The notes: generated by a model from the letters alone, not told the origin. A stretch of 64,000 nucleotides of DNA from Costus lasius (GCA_027563935.2 CM050448.1:121260493-121324492); one strand, 5' to 3'; shown: positions 1 to 12,133, counted from the stretch's first letter. Program-made: numbers and translations.

Positions 1-2128
1 AATTATATGGCGATGCTTACGTTCAGCAGTGCCATTTTGTTGAGGAGTGTGTGGGCAGGAGAGGCGATGAGCAATGCCAGAATTGATGAGATGCCGATGC
101 AGTGCTTGATACTCCCCACCCCAATCGGAATGGACGTTTAGAATTTTTTTATTGAAAAAACGTTCCACGTGTTTCTGAAAATGGCAGAAAATATCTAATA
201 GATCGGACTTTCGCTTTTAGGAAGAGCCACGTGTACCTGCTATGATGATCAATAAACGAGACATAATAGGAATAGCCAGTATTTGATAGAATAGGAGCAG
301 GGCCCCAAATGTCAGAATAAATAATTTCCAAAGGAGCCAAAGTTTTATTGTGAGTTGGAGAAAATGGAAGCTTATGACATTTTGATTTCATGCATGCATC
401 ACATAAAGTAGAAGAAGTAGAGCGATGAGTAGGAAGGCCGTAGTGGCTTGTTATTTGTCGAACGATGCGAAGGGATGGATGGCCAAGTCGGGCATGCCAA
501 GGTGATGGGCTGACGCGTTCTCCAAGGAAGGTGGCTTTGGACGGTGAAGAAATGTGATAAAGACCATGCTTAATTGTTCCTTGCAGAAGAGTGCTCCCCG
601 TTGTGCGATCCTTCACAAAGCACTCATTAGGATGAAATTCAAAAAGGACATTGTTATCATGAGTAAATTGACGAACAGAAAGAAGGTTTTTTGTTATAGA
701 TGGTACACAAAGGACATTGCGCATGGTAAGATTGTGAGCATAAGAGGGGAGTAATGTGTTTCCAACATGAGTAATATGCAAACCTGTACCATTGCCAATG
801 TGGACTTCATCAAGACCATCATAAGGTGCAGCCCCTTGTAAGGTCTGAAGGTTCGGCATGACATGATGAGTTGCGCCTGAGTCAGGATACCATGAAGCTG
901 ATGCATGAGGAGGTAGTGACTCAATTGGATTAGGTGATGCCGCAGTCATTGAGTAGGCCCGTGGATGAGATTGAAATCTTGTTTGTTGTTGAGAGAACCC
1001 CCCAACGAAATTTGTGTCATACCTTTTGCGACATTCATGAGCATAGTGTCCAGGAATAAAGCATATTTGACATCTACCTCTGCCTCGGCCACGGGATCGT
1101 CCACGGCCACGATTGCCGGTGTTGTGGCCTCTGCCTTGGCTATTGGTATTATAGCTGATGTTTAAGCCTCTACCTTGGCTGCTGATATTGTCGTGGCGGT
1201 TGGACGAATTGTCCTGGTGGCTGGCGATGTGGACGGAAGGAGCAAGAAAATCAGTGTGCCGCATTTGAAGAAGGCGCTCATGAGAGGAGAGCATGCCGTG
1301 AACTTCTTATAAGGTGAAATCATCAACACGTGTAGTAATGGTAGGTATAAGATTGTCGTATATAGGACCTAGCCCATTAAGAACATGCGTAATCAGGTCC
1401 ACGTCAGGAATCGAATTTCCAATTGCAGCTAAGCTGTTTGCAACAGATTTTATCCTTTGCATATATTCATGAACAGAGTCGCTCCCCCGTTGAATCATAT
1501 GTAATTGATTTTTAAGTTGTAGCACACGAGCTCTGGAATTTGATTGAAAGGCTCTAGCAAGTGCAGTCCATACCTCGTGAGCAGAGTTGAGGCCAACCAC
1601 CATGGGGAAGACACTTTCGGTAAGTGTAGCGTTGATCCAGGTGAGGATAAGTTGGTCCTTGGTGATCCAGTCATGGAAGTTTGGATCAGTCGGTGATGGT
1701 ATAGGGTCGGTGCCGTCAACAATACCAAGTAATCTATGAACTCGGAAGAGAGGAATAAACTGAGTTTTCCACAGCAAATAGTTATGATTTGTTAATTTGA
1801 GTGGTAAGATGGGAACTCCACTAAGAGAAATAGATGAGTTCGTTGAACCAGTTGAGTGTTGTGAGGATGCGGAATTGAGCTCAGAATCCATAACAAGTAT
1901 TACGTACAAAAGGTCACCAGAGTTAGCGTGCGAAAAGAAAGCTTGGAATCTCTCACCAGTCGCAGATGAAGTCGTAAACAAAGGTGGAGACGTGGGGCAG
2001 GGTAGACCTCGGTGCTTAATCAGAGAGACCACGTGAGAGAAAGATCCACCTTGATTTTGGAGGTTGAACGTCGATGAAGAGATCTCGTCAGAGAGTGATA
2101 GAGAGAACAGGAATTGCCTCTGATACCA
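1..2128 (-). mobile_element. Ty1/copia LTR retrotransposon, gag-pol 5' part, defective
   Basis: Read on the minus strand. Gag starts at the ATG at 1891 and has a copia-type Gag core (about 1310-1890). A zinc knuckle (C-x2-C-x4-H-x4-C) lies near 1050, the protease motif DSGATHH near 870, the GAG-pre-integrase motif WHARLGHPS near 500, and the integrase core follows. The first integrase Asp is in FIDHHSRYTW; the second (HSDWGGEY) and the Glu (NGTAERK) lie nearer the left edge. Two lesions are visible. An in-frame TAA at 1307-1309 splits Gag from the zinc knuckle. A one-base A-run expansion near 220 moves the end of integrase into another frame. Reverse transcriptase, RNase H and the second LTR lie beyond the left edge. 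The copy is non-functional as read. Family assignment is firm; subfamily is not determined. Confidence 0.93.
2117..2128 (-). other. Primer binding site of the copia element
   Basis: The minus strand reads TGGTATCAGAGG, complementary to the 3' end of initiator tRNA-Met apart from the last base. This is the usual primer of plant copia elements. It abuts the LTR end (CTTACA) at 2129 exactly, which fixes that LTR boundary. Confidence 0.88.
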
Positions 2129-2278
2129 TGTAAGATGGCGTTGATGTCGAGCAACCAAGAACTTGTATGGGCACAGCAGATATGTGGAGTGAAATATTTT
2201 TATTTCTCCTTGTCTTTACAAAAGAATCATACAGGCGTATATATAGAGTGCTATGATACATAAATGTCAATATTTACA
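2129..2278 (-). repeat. 5' LTR of the copia element (minimum extent)
   Basis: On the minus strand the segment ends in ...CTTACA directly before the primer binding site. It contains a TATA-like CTATATATA near 2240. A possible start is TGTAAA at 2278, giving TGTAA/TTACA ends and a short 150-bp LTR. The true start may lie further right, because the partner LTR that would define it is outside the window. Confidence 0.55.
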
Positions 2279-3239
2279 ATTGATTTGCAAATCAATATGT
2301 GATTTGATTTGATTTGATCTCCGACTAGTTTTGCTTGGAAGGTAGATCATCTTTATTGGGAAACAATGGTGTTTGCTTGGAAGGTAGATCACCTTTATTA
2401 GGAAACAATGGTGGCTGTTTATTTGTTGCTGAGTCTGTAATATTTGTTGCTGAGTCTGTAATATCCTCGATGTGTATACGGTGGCAGTCGGCTTGATAAG
2501 GTAAGCGTGCTGAGTCAATATGTTTGATGCGTTTATAGCCTCCTCTTGGACGAGTCGAGCGAGGTGAGGCAGTAGGAGAACTTGCCAAGTCCGAGTTGGG
2601 AGATGAGCAAGAGCGGGCTGCGGCCGAGCCCGACGATTCCGGCGCCCTGCGAGGAGCCGCCACCCTGGTTCGTGTCGCTGCAGCCGAATGCGACTCCTGA
2701 GACCGAGGTCGGGTTTGTGGCCCCGAATGTGAGGGTTTCGGTAGCGAGGACGCCGAGTCGAAGAGGAATCGCCGTAGGTGTAGGCGCAGTCGCAATCCGA
2801 GAACGGGAATGAGGAACGAAAGAGGAGAAAGATTTTGCAAATCAATATTGATTATTTGAAGCGATTTATTTTCTAGATTTGCAAAGCAATGTATAAATTC
2901 TATAGCAGCTATCAAATGACAAATGATTATTGGTTGTGGGATATATATGTGAAAATTTAGTTGTGATGAGATGTATTTAGAAATAAATTTAATAATATAA
3001 TTTGTCATATTGACAGTCGAATAAGTGATAGCCGTTACAAGAATTGCCAAGATTTACACAATAGGATGAACGGTAACGCACAAGTATCCCTTGTGCTACC
3101 TTGTGGAAGTCAATCGTTCTACTTGTTCTGTGGGTGGTTGACTCTGGTTTGATAATGGATAAGCACTTGCGTCGTAAATTCTTTAAATCCAGTGATTAAT
3201 GGATCAAATGTCAACTCCAATCTCCAACGTGTTCTTTTT
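2279..3239. other. Segment beside the copia LTR with short tandem repeats and a GC-rich island
   Basis: Contains two tandem duplications: a 42-bp unit at about 2331-2413 and a 21-bp unit at 2421-2462. From about 2530 to 2815 there is a GC-rich stretch open on both strands (plus-strand ATG at 2600; minus-strand Ser/Arg/Pro-rich frame). No family is recognised in either frame. It may be LTR sequence, a captured gene fragment or an old exon. 2820-3239 is AT-rich with nothing recognisable. Confidence 0.4.
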
Positions 3240-3299
3240 TTAGAAAAAAAAAAGTAAATGAAGGCGAAGGAAAGCCAAACAATTTGTTTGTACATAAAA

Positions 3300-4472
3300 T
3301 CGAAGATTAAACAAGATAAGATTGTTCATTGAAGGTCCCCAAAGGCCGAAGCAGGAGCAGGAACATTTGCTGCAAGTCGCCGATAAGAGTTGACTTGCAA
3401 CTCCAATAAACGTGGGGGGATTGAGCCTGAGTGATCCACGACATGATGGGTTGAGAGTTGAGAGCTCCACTGCCAGCCCAAGTTGAGAGGAATCGAAACC
3501 CTTGAGGAGGAGTTCCACTTACAACTTCCAAGAACTCTGGCTGTTTAACACTTGCTTCAATCAATCATCTCCACTTGGGACCAAACAATCTGCTTTTGGC
3601 CGAAGAAAATATTCAAGGAATATTTCCTGACCCCATTTGCCCCAACATCTTTTGTTCTGTTCGTCCCCATTAATTACCAGCAGCCGCATCACTGTCCAGC
3701 ACCAGCTAACCAACCCCCTTTCGTCTCTCTAACCATAATGTGAATGCTTAAGAGAGTGTTCTTGATATACATTTGTTCTTAATTATTTTGGTTGCATAAA
3801 ATCTAAGATATATGTATTAGTTGGAGATCGAATCTAGGCCAATGGAATAAGTTTGGCTTGGATATGTAAGGATATGCTTCTCTACCAAGAGGCCAAGTGC
3901 TCTTATTTTTTTTCTTTATTCCAATAAAAGAGACTCACTAATTAACTTTGGACATAGACGTACATATTGGAACGTGGTTTTTAGGGATCACGGAATTCGC
4001 CTGGCGTTGAACTCCCGGCAGATGAAAAGCAATAGCCACTCATAAAGTCCAAGGACTCTGGATGTTGAGCACCTAAATGACCTCATCAATCTCCCTGTCC
4101 AGTTCGACTGTGCAGGATCTAAAAGTATCGTTAAATCGAATCAAGTTTAGTTCGAGATTTTGATAATAAAATCTTGATTTTTAATTTCAGTCTTCATCCA
4201 TTACTTGTGTATTTTTTTTTTTTAAAAAAAAATCTTGTTTAGAGTCAATCTAGCTTGAAATTCAGCAGGTCGAAATAGCTAGAAATCAAACTGGACACTG
4301 CACGTCAATTTATAGACTGTGCAAAAGTCCAAAGTTCGTTGCTTCCACAACTGGAGCCGAGCATCCTCCAACTTGTTCAATTTGACCACCTGCCATTCTG
4401 AAAGGGCACTCGAATCAAAGTCATCTGACATTAACTTGAAGTTTGCAAGCTCAAGAATTTTTTTTTTTTCTT
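3300..4472 (-). pseudogene. Decayed coding fragments of an unrecognised plant gene, last part duplicated
   Basis: Three minus-strand stretches look like former exons. At about 4318-4465 an open, polar helical segment contains SEWQVVKLNKLEDARLQLW. At about 3990-4085, after a plausible acceptor, a frame containing HPESLDFMSG ends in a stop. At about 3310-3560 a frame contains KQPEFLEVVSG. The second and third pieces align in both DNA and protein (QPEFLEVVSG against HPESLDFMSG), so the 3' part of a gene seems to have been duplicated. I do not recognise the family, and no upstream exons could be found, so I treat it as a relic. It could instead be the end of a real gene with long introns. Confidence 0.35.
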
Positions 4473-4474
4473 CT

Positions 4475-5311
4475 TTGGAGCAGATGCATGCACTGTTATG
4501 ATTTCTCCTTAGCCAGAATAGGTATGCTGTTTCCCAGTGGGCCGAGGTCTCAGAACAAGCAAGTTAGGCAGCAAAACACTGTAATTCACATGTCAACTTA
4601 TTAATATTATCTGTATTACACGCATCCATTCGTTATCACTTATCAGTACAATTTAAGTTTGATTTTTTTTCAGCATCATTAATAAGCTAGGATGGTTTAT
4701 TAACAGTTAGTAATAAGTCTAATATCTTCATTCATATATATTGTCAACACCAGGAGCATCTATTTGACTTTTGCCGTCATTTCAAAGAATCGACTCAACT
4801 AGATCGTTCCAGTTTCCTAACATCTATTTCTAAAGGCGAGTGCCTTTTTGAGAATGTAATAGTATTTTTTGGCTTGTACGTTCGAAGCTTACAATAATAC
4901 TTGCATTTTTTTTTTGGTGAAGGAAGCGGAGACGCCGCACTGACTAGTGAGCGGGTTGAATGCGCCTAAAAAAGTGAACTAATACCACTATGGCCTATAC
5001 TTTTAATTGTGGTGCGACGGCCAATCTAATAATAGAGCTCTCGTGTTCATCCATTATGAAGAGGCAAAATCTTCCATATAAATAATTAAAATAAACGTAC
5101 GAGAAGTTAATTTGCAACTGTACATGCCTTGCCACATGGCATGCCACTACGGAGATGTGTACAAGGTACAATCTGATCTCCCCACTCGCATCCGGAAACT
5201 GCACGCATGTTGACCACTTACAAAAGTGACATGCAAGGATAGAGGACGAAGTCCGTAACGTGACGTGGCCACAAATTTTGGAGGCTGCGAGAGGTGGCTA
5301 CAGCCTCGACT
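4475..5311. other. Intergenic, SAUR upstream region
   Basis: AT-rich spacer with poly-T runs near 4450 and 4910. An ACGT-core motif (GTGACGTGGC) lies near 5258, about 50 bases before the SAUR TATA box. No canonical auxin-response TGTCTC was noticed nearby. No gene seen. Confidence 0.5.
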
Positions 5312-5318
5312 CTATAAA
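5312..5318 (+). promoter_or_regulatory. TATA box of the SAUR gene
   Basis: CTATAAATC lies about 100 bases before the ATG at 5413. The leader that follows is pyrimidine-rich (CTCACCTCTCCTCACC), common for plant transcription starts. Confidence 0.65.
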
Positions 5319-5412
5319 TCGCCGCCCACGCTCACCTCTCCTCACCTCAAGCCACGGATAACCCCGCCCTCTCGCCTCCCCCTTCTCTCTTCCCCTTGCG
5401 CGACGTCAGAAG

Positions 5413-5721
5413 ATGCAGCTCGATCAGGAGAAGAGGTCGGGCAAAGTGAAGAAAGGGTGGCTAACGGTTAGAGTCGGCCTCGAAGACGACGCCGGCGGCT
5501 TCCGGCGCTTTTCCATCCCCATATCCTATCTCTACCACCCCCACTTCACGAGGCTCCTCGAGTCCGCCCGCGAGGTCTTCGGCTTCCGCTCCTCCGGCCC
5601 GCTGAGGCTGCCCTGCTCCGTCGATGAATTCCTCCACCTCCGCTGGCTCGTCGAGAGTGAGTCGCACCACGGCTCCTCGCACGGCCGCCTCCTCCACCCC
5701 TTCCCCCCACACTCATGCTAG
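5413..5721 (+). CDS. SAUR family auxin-responsive protein
   Basis: Intronless frame of 102 residues, the usual SAUR size and structure. The SAUR core occupies about residues 14-80: KKGWLTVRVGLEDD, then FRRFSIPISYLYHPHFTRLL, then REVFGF and GPLRLPCSVDEFLHLRW. These are the conserved blocks of the auxin-inducible family (PF02519). SAUR proteins are small, short-lived factors; several inhibit PP2C.D phosphatases and thereby raise plasma-membrane H+-ATPase activity and cell expansion. That role is family knowledge, not shown here. The N-terminus is short and basic and the tail after the core is Ser/His-rich. The first exon is strongly GC-rich, as for monocot SAURs. The closest type appears to be SAUR32-like, but subgroup is uncertain. 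Confidence 0.92.
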   Translation: MQLDQEKRSGKVKKGWLTVRVGLEDDAGGFRRFSIPISYLYHPHFTRLLESAREVFGFRSSGPLRLPCSVDEFLHLRWLVESESHHGSSHGRLLHPFPPHSC

Positions 5722-6963
5722 CCCAAAACTTGTCTACGGAAAGACAAGACATCATCATTCTGAGGCTAATGCGTGCTGTCAATTATATTTAAACAGCTGG
5801 TTACCTAAATCAAAGCACACATATGTAAACACCACTGAAGCAAGAACGAAATCAATTGCAAGATTTTACTCTGTTTTTCTTTTTCTTTTTCTTTTTTTTA
5901 TATTATAATGTAGTGTAGAAAATCATACTCGTCTGGTTTCTAATAGCACACCCCAAACAGGCATTGTTTTGATCGCCATAGCAACAATATCAATCAAAGT
6001 CAACAGCTTTCTTGATTTCTACTTTAGCTAAAGCAGACATATCTGATTCGAAATCACATCTGAATCACGTGCCTTACTGTTGCACACTGTTAACTTTAAG
6101 CTGCGAATTTGGCTAGTAAAATAAAGTTTGCGAAGCATTGTAATCTGTTATGGAAATGGGGAATCAAAAGGGGAGGAAGGGGGTGCAATGGTGAGCTGGT
6201 GACCTCTTCTTTTTCTACATCTCGTGTTTTACTTCTCAGATATGCTTATCCGGTGTAAAGTGTAAGTTTCCTTTAGATGAGATGGAATATTTAAATAAAG
6301 TGTTTGGGGGACTTTGCTTTACTCAAGATAGACAATGGTTACATAAGCCAAGCTAACATAAGTTTGATAGTGACGAGGAAAGAATTATATAATCATCGTG
6401 ATAAAAAAGTAAAATTAAACAATTATTAGTGCTCAAGCAATGTAAAAAAGAGCAGTACGGAATTAGAATTACTAACCCAAATGTAATAGACTGCAGGGAG
6501 ACACCTTGTGTGTTAAATCTTGAGAATGATATGAAAGTAACATGGAGAGTCACAATGGTCAAGATGAATTTGACAAGCATTTTGGAGACAGGAAATCCAA
6601 TTTAGCATAATTTAGCATATGCTACTTGGAATCAAGTATAAGGCTCTGTTCAGTTTGATGCTTAATACATATATCTGAAAAGAAAATTTGTTCTTCAAGC
6701 ATCTTGAAGATGAAAGTTCCTACCTTTACTCTTGTGACTGAGGACCAACACAGCTTCTACTCACCGAGCTTAGGCTTAAGAACAGCGTAAGAAGTTTAGG
6801 ATAATTTGAGAAGAAGCGAGCCGTCTACAAGCCATTAACTTGAAAGAGTAATTGCAAATTGTTAAAAAGAAAGGTATGCAGACAGTGTACTTGAGAGGCT
6901 ACACATCCGAATCACGCACATGGATCAAAATTCACAGCCCAGGGTATCAAAAAGACAAACTGG
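5722..6963. other. Intergenic between SAUR and the LysM gene
   Basis: AT-rich, with a T-rich tract near 5875-5900. Reading frames are short and match nothing I know. It presumably holds the 3' untranslated regions of the two convergent genes. Confidence 0.5.
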
Positions 6964-8596
6964 TTAACCGAGATTTACAGAAAAATATCCGAGGATTAAG
7001 CAAAATAGGAACATTTCAGTCTTGGGATTGAATGAACTAACAGAGCTAGCCATTACAGCACCCCCGTCCGGCCCGGTTGCAGGAGAAACACCAGGGAGTG
7101 CGAATTCACCCGGCACTGCAGACTTGGGCGACGGCTTTGGCGTTGGCATAACACCGCCTGGTTGCGGTGGCAGAGGCAGTGGCGTCGGAGCAAGGAACTG
7201 ATCATGCATCAGTGTTGTTGGTGGAGGAACCAGTGCGAGGAGCAGAGGTTTCGCTGCAGTACCAATTGATAAAGCCGCTTAATTATGCACCTGAGCATAA
7301 GTTGTGCCAGGAAGCTGAACTTACAAGCAGAGCAAGTACTATAAACTTACCTGGGCAACGAGGTCGAAGTGACACGCTTAATCTGAATTCAAGGATAAAG
7401 TGAGTGAAATCAGCACAAATCCACCTTAGTTATCAAAGAAAAAAAAGACGAGGCTTACTTATTGTCTATCGATCCATTTACAAAACCATTATAATTGCAA
7501 GAGGTAACATTGCAACCAGCAGTAGTTGATTTGGCAGTAATGTTTCCGAGCACAAGATTGTTGCCTTTGCATTGAATGCTCGAACATGACACCGAGAGAG
7601 AAGCCGGAGTGCAGTACAAACTGCAAAGATTTAATTTCATAGTGTTACAAGTTAATTACTTTTAGCCGGGAACAAGATTTAAGCAAAAAGCTCGATCAAT
7701 GCAAAAGAAAAACTGAGACTGCAATTACTTGAGATTTCCTGGACCGCAGCTGCATTGGACACAGTGATCAGCAGTGATGGCATAGGTACCATTTGCCACG
7801 ATCATACCATAATCCGAGGCGTACTTGGGGAACGTCGATGTGCATGCTGCAAGATAGCGAAGATGAAGCGTAAAACTTTTTTTTAATAGTTAATTTTCAT
7901 TTTAATTTCGAATTATAGTTTACAGTAGCTACCTGGCAACGGGATGGCAAGCACATCGCCGGCGCTAATCGCCGCCGGACCGCCCAACGCATTCACGTTC
8001 ATGATGTCAGTCACCGTGGTGGAGTACATCGCTGCAATGATCGCCACACTGTCCCCCACCTCGACGACGTAGGACAGGTAGATCGCCGGGAGGAAGTTGT
8101 CCGTCAAATTGAAGCAGGCACAGGGCAGCGGCACGACGAGCGTCCGCCCCACCTCGAGCGCCGCGGCGTCCGGGATCGAGTTGGCCTCCCTGATCTGGTC
8201 CGCCGTGGTGAGGCCACCGAAGATGGAATCGGCGATGGAGGCGAGCGTGTCGCCGGGGCGCGTGCGGTAGCGCGCGGCGAGAGAGCGGCGGATGCCGTCG
8301 GCACAAGAGCAGCGGGTGGGTACGCGGAGGAGGAGGCCGGCGGGGAGGATGTGGTCCTCGACGTCCGGCAAGGCGGGGTCGAAGGCGTTGGCGGCGAGGA
8401 TAGCAAGGGGGTCCACATGAAAGAGGGCGGCTACCTCGGAGAGCTTAAGGTCGGCGTAGAGCGAGTAGCCGAGGAGGGCAGGACAGGAGTCAGAGCCGGA
8501 GCAGGGCTCGATGGTGGACTTGGTGAAGGCGGTGGCGGCGAGATGGAGGACGAGAAGGGCATGAATGAGATGGTGGGAGGAGGTAGTTTTTTCCAT
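6964..8596 (-). CDS. LysM domain-containing GPI-anchored protein (LYM1/LYM3 type)
   Basis: Five exons on the minus strand: 8596-7933, 7846-7729, 7620-7459, 7382-7351 and 7253-6964, giving 421 residues with every phase closing. The ATG at 8596 is chosen because a signal peptide follows at once (hydrophobic IHALLVLHLAATAF, residues 11-24). Three LysM-like modules lie at about 44-95, 110-158 and 176-221, separated by CxC pairs (RCSC, PCAC), as in plant LYM/LYP proteins. Exons 2 and 3 carry a Cys-rich part. Exon 5 is Pro-rich and ends in a hydrophobic tail (FLFCLILGYF) after a small-residue region, a typical GPI-anchor signal. Relatives bind peptidoglycan or chitin outside the plasma membrane and work with CERK1; the ligand here is inferred only. 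Exon 4 is just 32 nt and is supported by phase and by the RPRCP block. Confidence 0.92.
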
Positions 8597-9758
8597 GCTG
8601 GCGGTGGTGGAGGTGGTGGGAGACTGGGAGTGGTGGAGATGCTTTGCTTGGTTGGGAAATGGAACTGCAAAACGGAGGGAAAGCCGATATATCAATGTTT
8701 AATTTTATTTCATTGGCAAAAAAAAAATGTTTTAATTTTATTTTATACTTTCATAGTTTAGTCCCTAAAATTTTAATATTTATCAATGTAATCTCTAAAT
8801 TTCAGAAAAATTATGGAAACAATAGGAGAAAACGCAGCTGATGAGGGTCAGTACGTAATTTTGTGCCATCAAACCTTCACTAATACTTTATGTCTCGGAT
8901 TTTAATGGTAAATAAAAACTATAAACTTCTTGCGAGAGCAAATTAGCAGCACAAACTGTAAGGACCAGTATACAAATTTCACAGAGGATTACGAGAAGGG
9001 AGAAAAGTTTGTCGAGCAAACCGGAGTTCAAATTTTTTGAAAAGAGAGAAAGTTGATGACAGAGTGGAGTGGGCTCCTCAACTTGGTTTTTGCCGAGGCT
9101 TTTATATTGTTTTGATTAATTATAGAAAAGATGGATGCCGTACATGAAATCAAATTAAAATTAAAAATTATAGGGAAAAAGGAACTCAATTGGTGTTAAA
9201 AGAAGCAAAAGAGGAGATAAACAAACGAAAAGCGAAAGTTGTTCCATCAAATGTATGCTGACAAAATCATTGCTGGGAGCCAATGCATATATAGATACAG
9301 AAGGAATCCGAATTTTGAATCTTACTTTTAATATAAAAAATAAACACTAATTCTTGATGAATGGATCTTAAAATTGAAATCAAATTAGTGACATTTAAAA
9401 TTATAAAAATGTTTAAATTGTTATAGTTTGAACATAAAAAGATAACAAGCACTTTATATTTTATATAAACTTAATTTTAAGTTAAGCAATTAATTTGTAT
9501 TAGAATAGTGTTTATTTACACTATATAATAAAAGGATATTAATATATATAATTTTATAAGAATATATCGAATAATATTATTTAAATGGAACATAAGATTT
9601 ATAATAGTTCATATATACACCTAATAATAGTGTTTTATATTTATAATATATATGCAAACGAAGTTCGGGTATATCTTTTAAAAAATAATTAAAAAAAATT
9701 GAATTATATTACGTTTGGTATCGTGTTAGACTCGGGAGTCGATTGGGCCTAAAACACC
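8597..9758. other. Upstream region of the LysM gene, AT-rich spacer
   Basis: Contains the leader and promoter of the minus-strand LysM gene. GA-rich sequence on the plus strand around 8500-8640 is coding. From 8700 to 9720 the DNA is very AT-rich with no gene or clear repeat boundary. Confidence 0.5.
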
Positions 9759-9763
9759 ATGTG

Positions 9764-10962
9764 TGTCACGCCTCGGTCGGATCGGTATAGAATTGACGCT
9801 TATCTGCTTCCTAGGGCCGTCCGACGGAACACTAGAGCGTGAACTTGCTAGGGTTTCCGGGCAAATCTCATCCCCAAATCAGAAACCCTAACTTCCCCGA
9901 ACGATTTTAATCCCCAAATTACAATTCGCACGAAAGAAACCATAATTTCGGAAATCGGAAAAAACCAAAGCCCTAAATGGAGTTTACCCTTTTTCTGATT
10001 TTGACCGAAGTCAAAATCACGCTAAAACCGCTTTTACTGACGTCGGATGATGTCAGCCACCAATTTCCTTCGCACGCTTCAAATTAATCTGCTCTGCTGA
10101 CGTCAGCCTGACGTCACTCGTCAAATTCCGCCGCGCGCGAAGATTTTCCTTCTTGCTGACGTTCGCATTGCATCAGCGGCCGATCGAAGTCGAAATCGAA
10201 TTCAATTTCGTTTTATTGCGTTGACCGTTGACTCCTCGTTCCTCGTTTCGAACGCCAGGCAGTGTTCGCCTTCTTCGTCGCGAGCGAACGTTCGTTCGCG
10301 TCGCCTTTGACACCGAGCGCCGCTGCGCCCACGGACTCCGCCAGAGAAGGAGGATGCCAAAGGGAAGGCCGCCCGCCTTCCTTCTTCTCTCCCGTCGCCG
10401 GCCCCCTGCCGACCGACGGTTGCCGAAGATCCGCCGAACTCACACCGAAGTAGAGGAAACAGGGGACAGTGAACGGAGAGGAAAAAGTTTCTTATTCACT
10501 GCCGGAAACTTACAAAAACCTCTCTTCTCGTTGTTGTCGGCCCTCTGGCCGGCGACCCCTCTTCCCTCCCTCGCCGGACTCTCCGGCTACAATCGCTCAC
10601 ACTCTTCTCGACCTCTGGCTCGCTTGCTTGCTCACAAATTTTCGTTCCGTTGCTCGAACTCGCCACCACGCGCTCTCTGTTTTCCGCCTAGTGGATCCTC
10701 CCATTGATGCCTGCTCCCCGAAGCCCTACTAGTTAAATAGAGTTGAGGCGCCGCCTCTTCTATTCCTGGCGCCAACCGGGTCTTCCGCGTCCGCTAATGC
10801 CGCTGAAGCTGTCGCCTCCCTCTTCCGAGTCGTCTGCCTCTGAGCCGCCAGCGTCCGGTTGTTGCGGTGATGAAGACGCCGCTTCTCTCTTTGCCGCGTG
10901 CGTTTGGGCCTGGGTCCGGCCCACTGAGCTTTGGGCCGGACCGGTTGAACCGGGGCCTAACA
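9764..10962 (-). repeat. Solo LTR 1
   Basis: On the plus strand it begins TGTCACGCCTCGG and ends CCTAACA. It is the reverse complement of the LTR type found intact at 54068-57031 (TGTTAGGGCCCGG ... GGGGCGTGACA), and is 1199 bp against 1176 bp. ATGTG flanks both ends (9759-9763 and 10963-10967), the 5-bp target duplication expected for an LTR element. No internal sequence is present, so it is a solo LTR, left by recombination between the two LTRs of a full element. It keeps two TGACGTCA motifs (10098 and 10109). Confidence 0.9.
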
Positions 10963-10967
10963 ATGTG

Positions 10968-12133
10968 TGTCACGCCCCGGTTGGATAGGCCTAAAAATAG
11001 CACTTAACCGCTGTCTCAGGACTATCCGGCAGAACACCGGAACGTAACTATCTAGGGTTTCAGACCCAAAATTGAAAATCCTAACTTTTCGAACAATATT
11101 TATCCTCCCTAAATTATAAGGTCGCTCAGGAAAAACCCTAACCCTAATTCGAGGAATCTGATCGGAAAACCCTAATTGAAATTATACCTCTCTGGTCAAC
11201 GATTTTGACCAGTCAACCATCAACGTCGCGCCGCTCGATTTAATCCCCGCCGATGATGTCACGCCGATGTCACCCCTTGAAATCAAAACCGAACACCGAA
11301 TCGATTTCGTTTCCGAAATCGTTGACCCGTGCTCCGCTGACTTGCCTCGCCACCTCAGCACCGCCTCGAATCGAACAATGTTCGATTCTCTCGTCCGCTT
11401 CGCCTCGACGCCGCCTGCGTTGTCCTCCGTCGAGTGGCTTACACTCGATTTCGAGCTCGCCGGAGAAGATGAACTACCAGGGAAAGGCCGCCTGCCTCCC
11501 TGTAGCTTTGAATCGCCGGCTAACAGTCTGCCACCGCCGGAAACCTCGTTGCCGTCGCCAAGTAGAGTGAAGAACAGAGGATTAGGAGAAGGGATCTTTA
11601 TTTGATTTCTGAAATCTACAGAACTCCTCTCCTCACCGTCGACGACCCCTGTCGTCGGCGCCCTCTACCCTCCCTAACCGTCGACCCACCGGTCGCGGTT
11701 ACAATCGCTCAAAACTCCCTCTTTCCGACACCCCTGACGCCGGAAGTCTGCGCTCAACTCACCTAAGCTACCAGAAGCTCTCTTGAAGGTGGCGAAGAAG
11801 CTCGATCGTCGATCGCTAGATTCAATCCCCCACTTTGCCCGCCCCTCGGACGATTTTATAGCAACCATTTACCGCCTCTGATCTTCACGTCTCCATCCGC
11901 ATCTGCCGCCCGCTTCGTCCGGCGAGGAGCTCGCGTCCGAGCTCCGTGGAGATGACACGGTCGAGAGCAGCATTCCGCTTCTGTTTTCCGATTTGGGCGT
12001 TGACCCAGATCTAGATTTTGACTGGATGCTTGCGCCCGAATTTAGGGCTTCATTTGGGTTTATGCAGCGTGGGCTTGGGCCTCTGCCTGGTCCAATGGGT
12101 TTTGGGCTGGACCGGTTGAACCGGGGCCTGACA
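10968..12133 (-). repeat. Solo LTR 2, adjacent and same orientation
   Basis: Begins TGTCACGCCCCGGTTGG and ends CCTGACA, 1166 bp, same family and direction as solo LTR 1 but clearly diverged from it. It is flanked by ATGTG at 10963-10967 and again at 12134-12138. The left copy of ATGTG is shared with solo LTR 1. Where the young LTR and LTR 1 have ACGT cores, this copy often has ATGT, as expected from decay of methylated CpG. Confidence 0.88.

Noticed and set aside
8597..8695. Upstream extension of the LysM gene frame.
   Set aside because: No ATG in this part before 8596, and the signal peptide follows the ATG at 8596 directly.
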